NCBI GenBank assembly: GCA_024760525.1
Contig: CP060499.1
Span: 248,001 to 312,000 of the forward strand
Source: Nitrospira sp.
Lineage (GTDB): Bacteria; Nitrospirota; Nitrospiria; Nitrospirales; Nitrospiraceae
DNA: 64,000 bases
Direction: 5' to 3'
Shown: one piece after another, positions 17,466 through 25,891 of the stretch
Layout: every line of letters begins with the position of its first letter
Numbering within the stretch: the first letter of the stretch is position 1
The notes under the pieces: generated by a model
What the model was told of the DNA's origin: nothing
Seen by the model: the letters and a program-made list of their open reading frames with translations, nothing else
The model's database searches: none
Made by a program: the position numbers and the translations under genes

Positions 17466-18331
17466 AGTACCGGTTGATTGAGCGGTGCCGCAAGACCTTT
17501 CCCATCCGATTGATGTGTCGCTGTTTACAGGTGTCGACCAGTGGGTATTATAGCTGGGTGACACGCCCAGCGAGTCCCCGCGCTCAGGAGAACGCCCGGC
17601 TCCTGGCGCACATGCGGGACGTGCACACCCAGCATGATGGGGTGATCGGGAGTCCACGGATGTGGGAGGAACTCCGCTATGCGGGCGAGCGGTGTGGCCG
17701 GCACCGGGTGGCGCGCTTCATGCGCCAGGCTGGTTTGCAGGGCATACCCCAGCGGCGACGCTGGAGGCGGAAGGCCTCAGGTGTCCCGCCGGTCGGGACG
17801 CAGAATCATGTGGCACGGGACTGTACTGCTCCGGCCCCCAACACCAAATGGGTCACGGACATCACATACATTTGCACGGCCGAGCACTGGTTGTATCTCG
17901 GTGTGGTGCTGGATCTGTATTCCGGCCTCGTGGGGGGCTGGTCGATGAGTCCCCGGCAGGATCGCCAACTCGTCGTCCAGGCGGTGTTGATGGCGATATG
18001 GCAGCGCCCCCTCCACACGCCAGTCATTCTCCACTCCGATCGGGGCTGTCAGTTTACCTCGGAGGAGTATCAACAGTTTCTCGCTGCCCACCACATTATC
18101 TGTAGCATGAGTGCCGTGGGCAGTTGTGCCGACAACGCGGCAGCCGAAAGTTTCTTTGGCGTCCTCAAGCGAGAGCGGGTGAACCGGCGGCCGTACCGAA
18201 CCAGGGCCGAGGCGAGAGCAGATATCGTTGAGTACATCGAGCGCTGGCATAATCCCCGCCAGCGGCGGCGTCTCGAACAGCAGCGCCAAGGGGAGAAACG
18301 CTTAACTCACCTGTCCGTGGAAACGGGGTAG
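17462..18331 (+). CDS. IS3-family transposase OrfB (DDE)
   Basis: This 289-residue protein has an N-terminal HTH_21 region (GVIGSPRMWEELRYAGE) and an rve integrase core. The DDE residues are in WVTDITY, LHSDRGCQF and AAAESFFGVLK. The ATG at 17462 overlaps the orfA stop. The frame looks intact, so the IS may be active. Its last codons lie within the right inverted repeat. Confidence 0.92.
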   Translation: MKYRLIERCRKTFPIRLMCRCLQVSTSGYYSWVTRPASPRAQENARLLAHMRDVHTQHDGVIGSPRMWEELRYAGERCGRHRVARFMRQAGLQGIPQRRRWRRKASGVPPVGTQNHVARDCTAPAPNTKWVTDITYICTAEHWLYLGVVLDLYSGLVGGWSMSPRQDRQLVVQAVLMAIWQRPLHTPVILHSDRGCQFTSEEYQQFLAAHHIICSMSAVGSCADNAAAESFFGVLKRERVNRRPYRTRAEARADIVEYIERWHNPRQRRRLEQQRQGEKRLTHLSVETG

Positions 18332-18336
18332 AACCC

Positions 18337-18726
18337 GGCTGCATGGCTTCGTGCAAAGATTAGGTTGCTAGCGCATATTTTCCTCAAATCATAACCTAGT
18401 TCTTTGGTAAGCCACCAGAGCCCTCGTTGAATGGGGTGTCTCCCTGGTTCATTGTTCGCCATATTGCCAGCCGCATAGTTTCCCCATTGCTCAAAATAAT
18501 CATTCCTGGTCTTTCTTCTAAGATCTTCAAGATCTTGGCGTATGGTCACCCCACCTCCCAATTTACCGCCAGGGTTTAGGCCGAGGATGTATAAGTTACC
18601 GGGTCGTAGAGTCTCAGCCGTGCTATTTAAGACACCACCTTCTTTGTCAAGGAGTGCGGATGGAAGTAGCTCTCTCACTTCGCGAATGAATACGTCCAAA
18701 TCAAAGAGATGCTCGCTATTAGTCAT
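18337..18726 (-). pseudogene. gene with LGLNPGG motif, truncated by the IS element
   Basis: About 130 residues remain, from MTNSEHLFDLDVFIREVREL to SNLIFARSHAAG, before the reading frame enters the right end of the IS. The segment LYILGLNPGGKLGG resembles the active-site strand of the uracil-DNA-glycosylase superfamily (GLNPG), but that is only a motif-level guess. The missing C-terminus is not found on the other side of the IS, so DNA was lost there. It is divergent from the helicase. Confidence 0.6.
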
Positions 18727-18910
18727 GGATTATTTAAGAATTCTTGTATGATCCAATCTTTCATCCGTAGCTGTCGTTCTCTGATTTAGAACCATTTGTT
18801 TTTGTAACGGCCCGAGGATATGTCAATTTGCTCTAAAAATCGATCGCCATTCCTGGAATTGTAGGGTAGGATTTCGACGGGAAATCGTACGTTATCAATG
18901 AGGAGTTTAG

Positions 18911-19030
18911 GGCATCGTCGAATTTAAGCAGCCGAGTTAGAATCCGAGGCTTGAACGAAAACAGGGCCAGCCACCCGCTGCAACCATGGCGAAGGTCAAA
19001 GATGCCATTCGCTTCGCGCTCAAGCTGTAG
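18911..19030 (+). pseudogene. second MazF/PemK toxin C-terminal remnant
   Basis: Read in one frame it gives GIVEFKQPS, a TAG, then NPRLERKQGQPPAATMAKVK and DAIRFALKL-stop. The end MAKVKDAIRFALKL matches the toxin C-terminus at 12.96-12.99 kb. The N-terminal part is gone and an internal stop is present. It ends 11 bases before the helicase ATG. Confidence 0.6.
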
Positions 19031-19041
19031 CCCACTGATTT

Positions 19042-22000
19042 ATGGCAAGAAAATATTTTCGGTCCTCAATACAAGAATTAGAGGTGTTGTTCAAGGATCA
19101 GAACGACAGCATCGACATCCTTCAGGCATTACAGGACGAGCTGAATCATAGAACAACGGATCGTGCAGCTAGGTTACGGAATCGGGTCGCGGACCGACTT
19201 GCGGTCTTGAGGAAGGGGGCACAGAAAGTAACCTCACAGGAGCCCCCACGTGTTCCATCACACCAACCCCCTCCAGTCTCTCGCATGTATGAGGAACAGG
19301 CATTGCCTTCCCCGCAGATACAACCTGACAGAACTATTTCTGCGAGCGTAACTTCACGAACAGAGCCGAGGATGGAGAAACAACCACCCCTGCTGCCTAT
19401 TACTAACCGACCAGAGGAAGTTCTTTCGGCATGGACGGCTTTAGAAGTCCTATCACCGCCGTCCTATATCCGACCTGAAGACTTGGCCAGCGGTGATCGA
19501 AGGCGTGTCACATTGCTGAACGACTCTCCGCTTCCGTGGGAACGAGGCGAAAAGTCACGACCAAACTACCGTCTTTATTATCAGGTCGTCCTTGGTTCTG
19601 TAAAAATGGAGCCTGCGGTGGAGCGTCTCGTTGAGCGATATGCCGACGCGGATCTGGAGAAGAAAAGCGCAACGGGCAAGGCCGTACTCGCCGTCGTCGT
19701 GGTTAACCGTCAAGGACAACTAGTTGAGTCGCCTGCTGTCAGTATTTCGAGTTTCGGTTGGGGCGTAATGTCTGCGTTGAAGGGCGAGTTGGCAGATCTG
19801 GCAGGGTGGCCAGATCTTGAACCAAAGCTGGTGGCGAAGATTGAAAAGATGCTTCTCGGCGTGGGAGTGAGGGATGAAGACGAAGACGAAGACGAACTGA
19901 GAAAGCGTCCAGTTACGCGAGCGGTATTGTTTTCCGTTTATAATGCGCTTGTCCAGGAGTTTGGATTACCGCGTGAATGGGTCGAGCCACCGGAATTTGC
20001 TGTTCGTTCCTATGCCTATTTCAAGGACCCGAATCCTCCAGAACCACTGCTGTTGAATAGCTTCTTCCTCGAAGATCTTGCGCTTGCTCGGCAGCTATTC
20101 TCAGAAGGTAAGGCAACACGGAACCTCCGGTGCTATCTCGGTATTGAGCGTCCGCAAAACCGGCGGGATTTGTTGTGTAACACCACTGCCTTGGCAGAGG
20201 CTGTGAGTCCTAAACTCACCCCATTGGCGCGCTGGCCTGGACCTGACCGCTATCCCCTCGTCTTACTCCAGCAAGCTGCTGTGAACTTGGCATTTAATGA
20301 AGCGAAGACTGGAAAACTCCTTGGCGTCAATGGACCGCCTGGAACTGGAAAAACCACGTTACTTCGAGACCTAGTCGCCTGCGTAGTAACCGAGAGAGCA
20401 GAGATGATGGCGAAGTTCAACGACCCTGAGGAGGCGTTCGAGCATTCCGGCGAAAAGCTCAGAGCGGGTGACGGCTGGATTCACCTATATCGTTTGAATC
20501 AATCTCTGTGCGGCTTCGAAATGGTAATCGCATCATCGAACAATAAAGCTGTGGAAAATGTGAGTGCAGAGATTCCTGGACTTAAAGCTATCGCTAGTGA
20601 CGCTCTAGATCTGCGCTACTTTAAGACGCTGTCTGACACACTCCATCAAACTGAGACATGGGGGACTATCGCTGCGGTACTGGGTAATGCGCACAATCGC
20701 AGTCGATTCAAACAAACATTCTGGTGGGACGATGATAATGGACTAAATAGCTACCTGTGCGCTGCAGCCGGTTCGATCAGAGAGGTGGAAGTAACCAATG
20801 AGGACACAGGGCTCGTTGAGCGACGAGCACCCCACATAGTCAAAGTGGAAAAGCCGCCATCGACTCGTGAGGAAGCACTTGAACGATGGAGGAGCGCACG
20901 AAAGCAATTCATGAGTGCGCTGGATAAGAGCCGAAAGTGGCAAACATGGTTAGAGGAACTTCGTAGCGACTTAGGGCGACTGCCAGTTCTTGCGCAGGCC
21001 GAAGCTGATGCAGTGGCTAGGCGCGACCTTGCCATAGAAAATGCCAGACGACTGGAGTCAGCATTGCTCATTGCGCGGCAGGCAGAAGCAGAAACATCGC
21101 GCGAACTTCAACATTCGGATCTAGAACTTCAGGCACATGGCTTAGTAAGGCCCGGATTCTGGGCGCGGTTGTTCCGAACCCGCACTGCGCGGGAATGGGT
21201 GCACACGCAAGATGCTCTCCGTTCCAATCATCGAAGGGCAGAGGCGCAGCGTACCAAAGCCTCGACAGACCGCCGTCGCGTTGAGAATGAACTTGAGCGC
21301 GCAGTACTCGATCGGGAGAAAACCGAAACCGTATGGCAAGCCGCCTGCGCCCAGCATCGGCAAGCAAAACAGCGGCTCGCTGATGCTCATCAGAAGTACG
21401 GGGTCGTTTTCACGGATGATGCATTCTTTAAATTGGATCGCGATAGGCAGCACCAGATGACACCATGGTTCCCACCTGAGGCCCAACGGCTACGCGACGA
21501 GGTCTTCATAGCCGCTATAGCACTGCACCGCGCTTTCATCGATGCAGCAGCGAAGCCTTTGCGTCACAACCTCGGTGCCCTGATGAACGCGTTCACGAAG
21601 CAGATGTTGCCGGGTGTCGGAAAACAAGCGTTGTTGCCGGACTTATGGGCCTCTCTCTTCCTCGTGGTGCCGTTGATCTCGACGACCTTTGCTTCCGTCA
21701 ACCGAATGCTGGGCAAACTGCCTCTTGAAAGCCTCGGATGGCTACTTGTGGACGAGGCAGGTCAGGCTTTACCACAAGCAGCTGTGGGCGCGCTCTTGCG
21801 AAGTCGCCGAGCTGTCATTGTGGGTGATCCCGTACAGATTGAGCCGGTGGTCATGTTGCCTAGAACGTTAACGGAGGCTATATGCCTTCGTTTTGGTGTG
21901 GACCCAGACCTGTATGCTGCTCCAGCAGCTTCGGTGCAGACTCTTGCTGACGCTGCATCCACGTACACGAGTGAGTTTGCCACCAGAATCAGCAGTCGAA

Positions 22001-22596
22001 GTGTAGGTGTGCCGTTGCTGGTACATCGGCGATGCTCCGAACCAATGTTTGGGATCTCTAACGCGGTAGCCTATTCTGGCATGATGGTGTCCGCGAAATC
22101 GCCCAAACCATCTCCCATCAGAGATGTGCTTGGCCCTTCCAGATGGATTCACGTCGAAGGGAGTGGTGAGGACAAATGGTGTCGAGAAGAGGGCGACGAG
22201 GTGCTGCGCCTGCTGCGTGAAATAGCTGCAGTTCGCGTGAAGCCAGATCTCTATCTCATTACGCCTTTCCGTATTGTTGCGGATCGTTTGCGTCAAACAG
22301 TACATGATAGCGGATTGCTCAACGGCTGGGTTGAAGAGGACCCTTGGCATTGGATAAACGAGCGAATCGGTACAGTACATACGGTGCAGGGTCGAGAAGC
22401 TGAGGCGGTAATTCTCGTTTTGGGTGCTCCCTATCCGGCACAAACCGGGGCCCGCGGCTGGGCTGGCGGACGGCCAAACCTGCTAAATGTGGCTGTTACT
22501 CGTGCAAAGGAAGTCATCTATGTCGTTGGTAACCGACAGTTATGGCGTGAAGCCGGTGCGTTTCGAGATCTGGATAAACGACTTCCCCAATCATGA
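19042..22596 (+). CDS. large SF1 helicase (Upf1/Dna2-like)
   Basis: The 1184-residue protein has Walker A LGVNGPPGTGKTTLLRD (about residue 430), Walker B LLVDEAGQALPQAA, VIVGDPVQIEPV (motif III), HTVQGREAEAVI and NVAVTRAKE (motifs V and VI). These define a superfamily 1B type helicase. The N-terminus (YFRSSIQELEVLFKDQNDSI) is shared with other large AAA-type proteins. A long insert rich in Arg/Glu/Ala at residues about 610-790 is probably coiled coil between the helicase motifs. It stands alone in the island. A defence role is inference from its location. Confidence 0.85.
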   Translation: MARKYFRSSIQELEVLFKDQNDSIDILQALQDELNHRTTDRAARLRNRVADRLAVLRKGAQKVTSQEPPRVPSHQPPPVSRMYEEQALPSPQIQPDRTISASVTSRTEPRMEKQPPLLPITNRPEEVLSAWTALEVLSPPSYIRPEDLASGDRRRVTLLNDSPLPWERGEKSRPNYRLYYQVVLGSVKMEPAVERLVERYADADLEKKSATGKAVLAVVVVNRQGQLVESPAVSISSFGWGVMSALKGELADLAGWPDLEPKLVAKIEKMLLGVGVRDEDEDEDELRKRPVTRAVLFSVYNALVQEFGLPREWVEPPEFAVRSYAYFKDPNPPEPLLLNSFFLEDLALARQLFSEGKATRNLRCYLGIERPQNRRDLLCNTTALAEAVSPKLTPLARWPGPDRYPLVLLQQAAVNLAFNEAKTGKLLGVNGPPGTGKTTLLRDLVACVVTERAEMMAKFNDPEEAFEHSGEKLRAGDGWIHLYRLNQSLCGFEMVIASSNNKAVENVSAEIPGLKAIASDALDLRYFKTLSDTLHQTETWGTIAAVLGNAHNRSRFKQTFWWDDDNGLNSYLCAAAGSIREVEVTNEDTGLVERRAPHIVKVEKPPSTREEALERWRSARKQFMSALDKSRKWQTWLEELRSDLGRLPVLAQAEADAVARRDLAIENARRLESALLIARQAEAETSRELQHSDLELQAHGLVRPGFWARLFRTRTAREWVHTQDALRSNHRRAEAQRTKASTDRRRVENELERAVLDREKTETVWQAACAQHRQAKQRLADAHQKYGVVFTDDAFFKLDRDRQHQMTPWFPPEAQRLRDEVFIAAIALHRAFIDAAAKPLRHNLGALMNAFTKQMLPGVGKQALLPDLWASLFLVVPLISTTFASVNRMLGKLPLESLGWLLVDEAGQALPQAAVGALLRSRRAVIVGDPVQIEPVVMLPRTLTEAICLRFGVDPDLYAAPAASVQTLADAASTYTSEFATRISSRSVGVPLLVHRRCSEPMFGISNAVAYSGMMVSAKSPKPSPIRDVLGPSRWIHVEGSGEDKWCREEGDEVLRLLREIAAVRVKPDLYLITPFRIVADRLRQTVHDSGLLNGWVEEDPWHWINERIGTVHTVQGREAEAVILVLGAPYPAQTGARGWAGGRPNLLNVAVTRAKEVIYVVGNRQLWREAGAFRDLDKRLPQS

Positions 22597-22744
22597 ACTG
22601 TACGGAATGGTAATAAGGTGTCCCCGTGAGGGTGCATCTTTTCGGCTGTTCTAGACAAGCTCTTCATGTTTTAGTCGCACCCGTTTCTGACTTGAATAAA
22701 TTCGTTGAACCGGTCGATAATAAAGGGCGAAGTCGTCGTCGAAT

Positions 22745-22778
22745 TTAAACACGGGTTCGAATCCCGTTGGGACCACCA
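22745..22778 (+). repeat. attR, 34-bp copy of the tRNA-Glu 3' end
   Basis: This is an exact copy of 10043-10076 and marks the right end of the island. The bases just to its left (GGCGAAGTCGTCGTCGA) recur with one change next to a decayed att-like site at about 23.54-23.59 kb. Confidence 0.9.
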
Positions 22779-22924
22779 CCCTTTCCTTTCCCCGAAGACC
22801 TGGCAAGGGTCAGGCTTCCCTCAAAGAGGGAGCTGAAAATGTTGCAGAAGGTGGTGTAGGTTAACCGTGACCGAGTACCTTCCTGAAGGTTCCAGGTATC
22901 GTTAATCTTAGTGACGGGGGTTGA

Positions 22925-23488
22925 ATGATGAACCTCGTGACCTTTCGCTTCCGCCAGTCCCAGGCCGTGGACTTTTATTGGAACCTCGAGTTGGCCAAGC
23001 GGGGAACCCTACGCGAATTCAAGGTGCATCCCAACATCATCATTTATGAGTCGGCTTTCGACCTCATGAACCCGATTCAAGTCGGACATGCCTTGTCCCT
23101 GGCCAAGGCCTTGGTGCTCGACAAGCGAGCCGAGGTCTTCTCGGGAAACGCGTCGTTGACCATGGCGACCGTCCGTGATGTGTTGCAGTGCTATCAGCAA
23201 TCGATGCAGGTCGACGACCATCATGCGCATTGTTGGTTCAAGATTAAGCTCACATTTGATCTGATGGTGACCCGGTTCGAGGTCGACCTGAACGACGCGG
23301 ATAAGTCGTTCGTATTTCCGTGTCGTAAGGCGGCCACACATGCCTATGGCATCCACTATGAGCACCCAGGGACGATCTACGACCAACTGGACTCGGCCTT
23401 GTGGCGCGCCGGCACACGTTGGTGTCCCCGGCTCTCGGATCTCTCAGAAATACAACTCGTCAACGTGGAGTTGCAGACTAGAAAATGA
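22925..23488 (+). CDS. hypothetical protein between two att-like sites
   Basis: I do not recognise this 187-residue soluble protein (MMNLVTFRFRQSQAVDFYWN ...). It has no signal peptide or obvious catalytic motif. GGGGG lies just before the tandem ATGs. It lies between attR and a decayed second att-like site, so it may be the leftover cargo of an older insertion in the same tRNA. Confidence 0.6.
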   Translation: MMNLVTFRFRQSQAVDFYWNLELAKRGTLREFKVHPNIIIYESAFDLMNPIQVGHALSLAKALVLDKRAEVFSGNASLTMATVRDVLQCYQQSMQVDDHHAHCWFKIKLTFDLMVTRFEVDLNDADKSFVFPCRKAATHAYGIHYEHPGTIYDQLDSALWRAGTRWCPRLSDLSEIQLVNVELQTRK

Positions 23489-23539
23489 AGAACCGGGTCC
23501 CGACGTGGGGAAAATTGGCGAAACCAGCGATAACAAACT

Positions 23540-23590
23540 GGCGAAGTCCTCGTCGAGGTCAGTACAGGTTCGAATCCCGTTGTGGACCCA
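23540..23590 (+). repeat. decayed second att-like site
   Basis: GGTTCGAATCCCGTT is followed by GTGGACCCA, a copy of the tRNA-Glu T arm and acceptor end with one inserted base and an incomplete end. The preceding GGCGAAGTCCTCGTCGA matches the left flank of attR with one change. The similarity therefore extends beyond the tRNA part. Confidence 0.65.
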
Positions 23591-23810
23591 ACCAAGCTCG
23601 CTCGTGCCGCGTCCTCTTTATGGCTTTATCGAACTTGGCTGCCGCGGATAAACTCATCTAGTGTTTTCTCCTTCCACACAGCACTTCAGTTGAGCCGGCG
23701 CCTAATTCCCGACGTATCGTAATTGACGGCGCCGGATAGAGTCTTCAACCCACCGGCTACATGTTCCACACCAAACTTGCTCGTGCCGTGCGTCTCTTGA
23801 TGGAATCTTC
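23591..23810. other. intergenic region with imperfect direct repeats
   Basis: A segment at 23591-23636 (ACCAAGCTCGCTCGTGCCG ...) recurs imperfectly at 23769-23818 (ACCAAACTTGCTCGTGCCG ...). The second copy overlaps the 3' end of the permease gene. CCGGCGCC/GGCGCCGG arms lie between them. No gene is seen. Confidence 0.4.
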
Positions 23811-25388
23811 TCAACCAGCTTGAACAACGGCGCTGTGCGGATGCGCTTCGACGGCCGGTGGTTCGGTGGTCGCGTATTGTGCACACCCGAACATGACGCC
23901 TGCGACACCCAAATAGGCGAGGGCGACAACCGGTGATTGAGCGAAGCCGATCGCCTCCCCATGCATGAATCCGAAGAATGTGAACACGGCACCAACGAGG
24001 GCAAACACGCCTGCCTTGTGAAATGATCGGTCGATCACGAACACGGCGATCGATGTCAGCACCAGCCCGCCGAGAATCGCGCCACCGCCGATGACCTGTA
24101 GCCCGTGGTAGAGGACGCCGACCTGACCGAGTTTGTCGAGTCCGACGGCGGCAACATTGGTACCGGCGGCACCCAGCGCGCCTTCAATCTGCAGTTTGCC
24201 CCATGCGGCGACATGCGGGACCAGCCCGAGGATGATGGCCGGCGCGTGAGTGCGCGGCGTTTCCAGGAAGGCTTGCGAGCCGATCAGCATGCCGATGTAG
24301 AGCAGGATCGGCGCGATAGCTACAACCGGGATGAGTGCCATCATGACTGAAATGATGCCGAACCATGCCAACACGATGACCAGCATGCCGGTTGCTGCTG
24401 AATAGCCGATGCGACCGCCGATCGCTTTCCAGCCCGGCTGGCCGATGTAGACGGCGAGGATGAACGGATTGCCCATCAGGCAGCCGATCAGGCTGATGAT
24501 GCCGTCGGCGGTGAGTACGCGCGTGGTCGGAAAACTGTCGCCGGCTGCGGCGGCACTTTCGACATTGTCGACGGCTTCCACCAGATCGTAGATCCCGAAC
24601 GGGATGGCGGTGACCAAGATGATGCCCAGATATTCAAAACCGGCAAATACGTGACCGAGTGAGGGTATTGGAACCGAAAAACCAAAATTCGAGAAGGAGC
24701 CGACCAACTTGTCTAGGGTCATCCCGCCATAGTTCAGACCCAACGCAGTGGAGCCCCACGCAATCAGGGTGCCGAAAGCAATGGCCACCAGCCCCGCCGG
24801 GATGCCCTTGAAGTAACGCACTCCGCCCAGCCAGCTGACGAGGATGATTGCGAAGCAGATAAGCCCGATCAGCGGCGTCATGAACATTTCCAGAGCCGGA
24901 CGCATGGAAATGAACGCAATGGAAACACCGGCCAGTGTCCCGAGCAGTGCTGCGCGGGGTGTGACTTTGCGGATCCATGGTGCAATGAAGCCGCCGATCA
25001 TGAGCACGAAGCTCTGAACGAACACCCAGGTCAGGCCTGCTTCCCATCCCTTGATCGGATCGCCGGTTTGCAGGGCAATCGGCAGCATGATCACGAATAC
25101 CACCACGAACATATGTGGCACACTGGTGCCTGAGGGGAGGGCGGTGACATCGTTGCGTCCGGTTGTCTTGGCTAGTTGATACGCGAGCCATGCGTAGTAC
25201 ATGGTACTCATGAACAGCATTAGACCGCAGGCCGGAAGAATGCGGCCGAAGACGAGGTTGTCCGGCATCTTCAGCACAAATCGCAGCAGGCCGGTGAGGA
25301 CCAGCAGATTGAGCAAGATATTGGTGCCGAATCCGAACAAGGCGTTCCAGTCTCCGGGTACCCAGATGGCAGGCTTGCTCGCGGTCAT
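23811..25388 (-). CDS. NCS2-family permease
   Basis: The 525-residue integral membrane protein has about 12-14 hydrophobic segments. GRNDVTALPSGTSVPHMFVV resembles the first conserved NCS2 region, and FGIYDLVEAVDNVESAAAAG carries the acidic motif seen in AzgA-like members. Family members import purines, uracil or related compounds by proton symport. The substrate is not readable. AGGAGGAGG precedes the ATG. It is transcribed away from the polyamine-related genes. Confidence 0.78.
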   Translation of the reverse strand: MTASKPAIWVPGDWNALFGFGTNILLNLLVLTGLLRFVLKMPDNLVFGRILPACGLMLFMSTMYYAWLAYQLAKTTGRNDVTALPSGTSVPHMFVVVFVIMLPIALQTGDPIKGWEAGLTWVFVQSFVLMIGGFIAPWIRKVTPRAALLGTLAGVSIAFISMRPALEMFMTPLIGLICFAIILVSWLGGVRYFKGIPAGLVAIAFGTLIAWGSTALGLNYGGMTLDKLVGSFSNFGFSVPIPSLGHVFAGFEYLGIILVTAIPFGIYDLVEAVDNVESAAAAGDSFPTTRVLTADGIISLIGCLMGNPFILAVYIGQPGWKAIGGRIGYSAATGMLVIVLAWFGIISVMMALIPVVAIAPILLYIGMLIGSQAFLETPRTHAPAIILGLVPHVAAWGKLQIEGALGAAGTNVAAVGLDKLGQVGVLYHGLQVIGGGAILGGLVLTSIAVFVIDRSFHKAGVFALVGAVFTFFGFMHGEAIGFAQSPVVALAYLGVAGVMFGCAQYATTEPPAVEAHPHSAVVQAG

Positions 25389-25891
25389 AGTCGCCTCCTC
25401 CTCACATTGCGCCGCACCTGTGGCGTGCGCGTGATGGTGTGGTATGCGCTTGGCGTCGACATCGCAAAAAGTGTCCTGACGATCGCCGGCTCGGAATCCG
25501 TCGATGTTGGAGTTCGGAAAGAATCGGGGATCGGTGGTCGTGGTGCATCGGTGCTGCTCAATGGCTCCATTGCATGCAGGACGATGCGAACGTTCGCAGC
25601 CTTGTCAGGGCTGTCTCTACTGAGGGGAAACCGGATTATAGGTCTCGCCCATCAGAAAGGCTAGAGAAAGGCCAGGGTAAGAATTCTTGGCCGCACACGT
25701 CATACCGACCATCGAGCCATTGCTTGCTACTACATGACGACAACTAAGTTTCAATTCGGAAGAGACTGCGCACTCAACTTCCGTGCGCGTATGCAAGCCG
25801 CCGGACGAGCGAACCTTTCATTGACGCCTCTATTCACGGTTGTGTATAAACAAAAGCGGTTAGTAAGCGGTTCCTTTCCGAGGGCAGAGGT
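25389..25891. other. 500-bp divergent intergenic region
   Basis: This lies between the permease and the deoxyhypusine-synthase-like gene. The short frames on the plus strand (25407-25747) have no family features. I saw no riboswitch core or strong hairpin. It must hold both promoters, but I cannot place them with confidence. Confidence 0.4.

Larger units (their letters stand above)
17118..18336 (+). mobile_element. IS3-family insertion sequence
   Basis: Imperfect terminal inverted repeats are visible. The left end is GGGTTCTGCCCCATTTTGAC, and the right end read in reverse is GGGTTCTACCCCGTTTCCAC; homology continues through ACGGACA. Between them lie orfA and orfB, overlapping by ATGA. The right end interrupts a minus-strand gene. 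I see no clear target-site duplication, so one flank may have been lost. Confidence 0.85.
10077..22778. mobile_element. integrative genomic island in tRNA-Glu (about 12.7 kb)
   Basis: The region is bounded by the exact 34-bp repeat of the tRNA 3' end. It has a tyrosine recombinase at the left end and an excisionase-like HTH protein. Cargo comprises decayed toxin modules, a three-gene methylase cassette, an IS3-type element, a truncated gene and a large helicase. No conjugation or phage structural genes are seen, so it is probably mobilised by other means or immobile. Several cargo genes look richer in A/T than the flanks. Confidence 0.88.

Noticed and set aside
18905..18945. Third att-like site (TCGTCGAATTTAA, AGAATCCG) similar to the left flank of attR
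   Set aside because: The stretch reads as the C-terminal part of a MazF/PemK remnant in one frame, and the tRNA-like part is too poor a match.
25389..25570. Guanidine or purine riboswitch upstream of the NCS2 permease
   Set aside because: No recognisable conserved core (such as the ykkC motif) on the minus strand; the presence of an agmatinase homologue nearby was the only hint.
25407..25747. Plus-strand frames between permease and DHS-like gene
   Set aside because: Overlapping frames, no family features, no convincing ribosome site.
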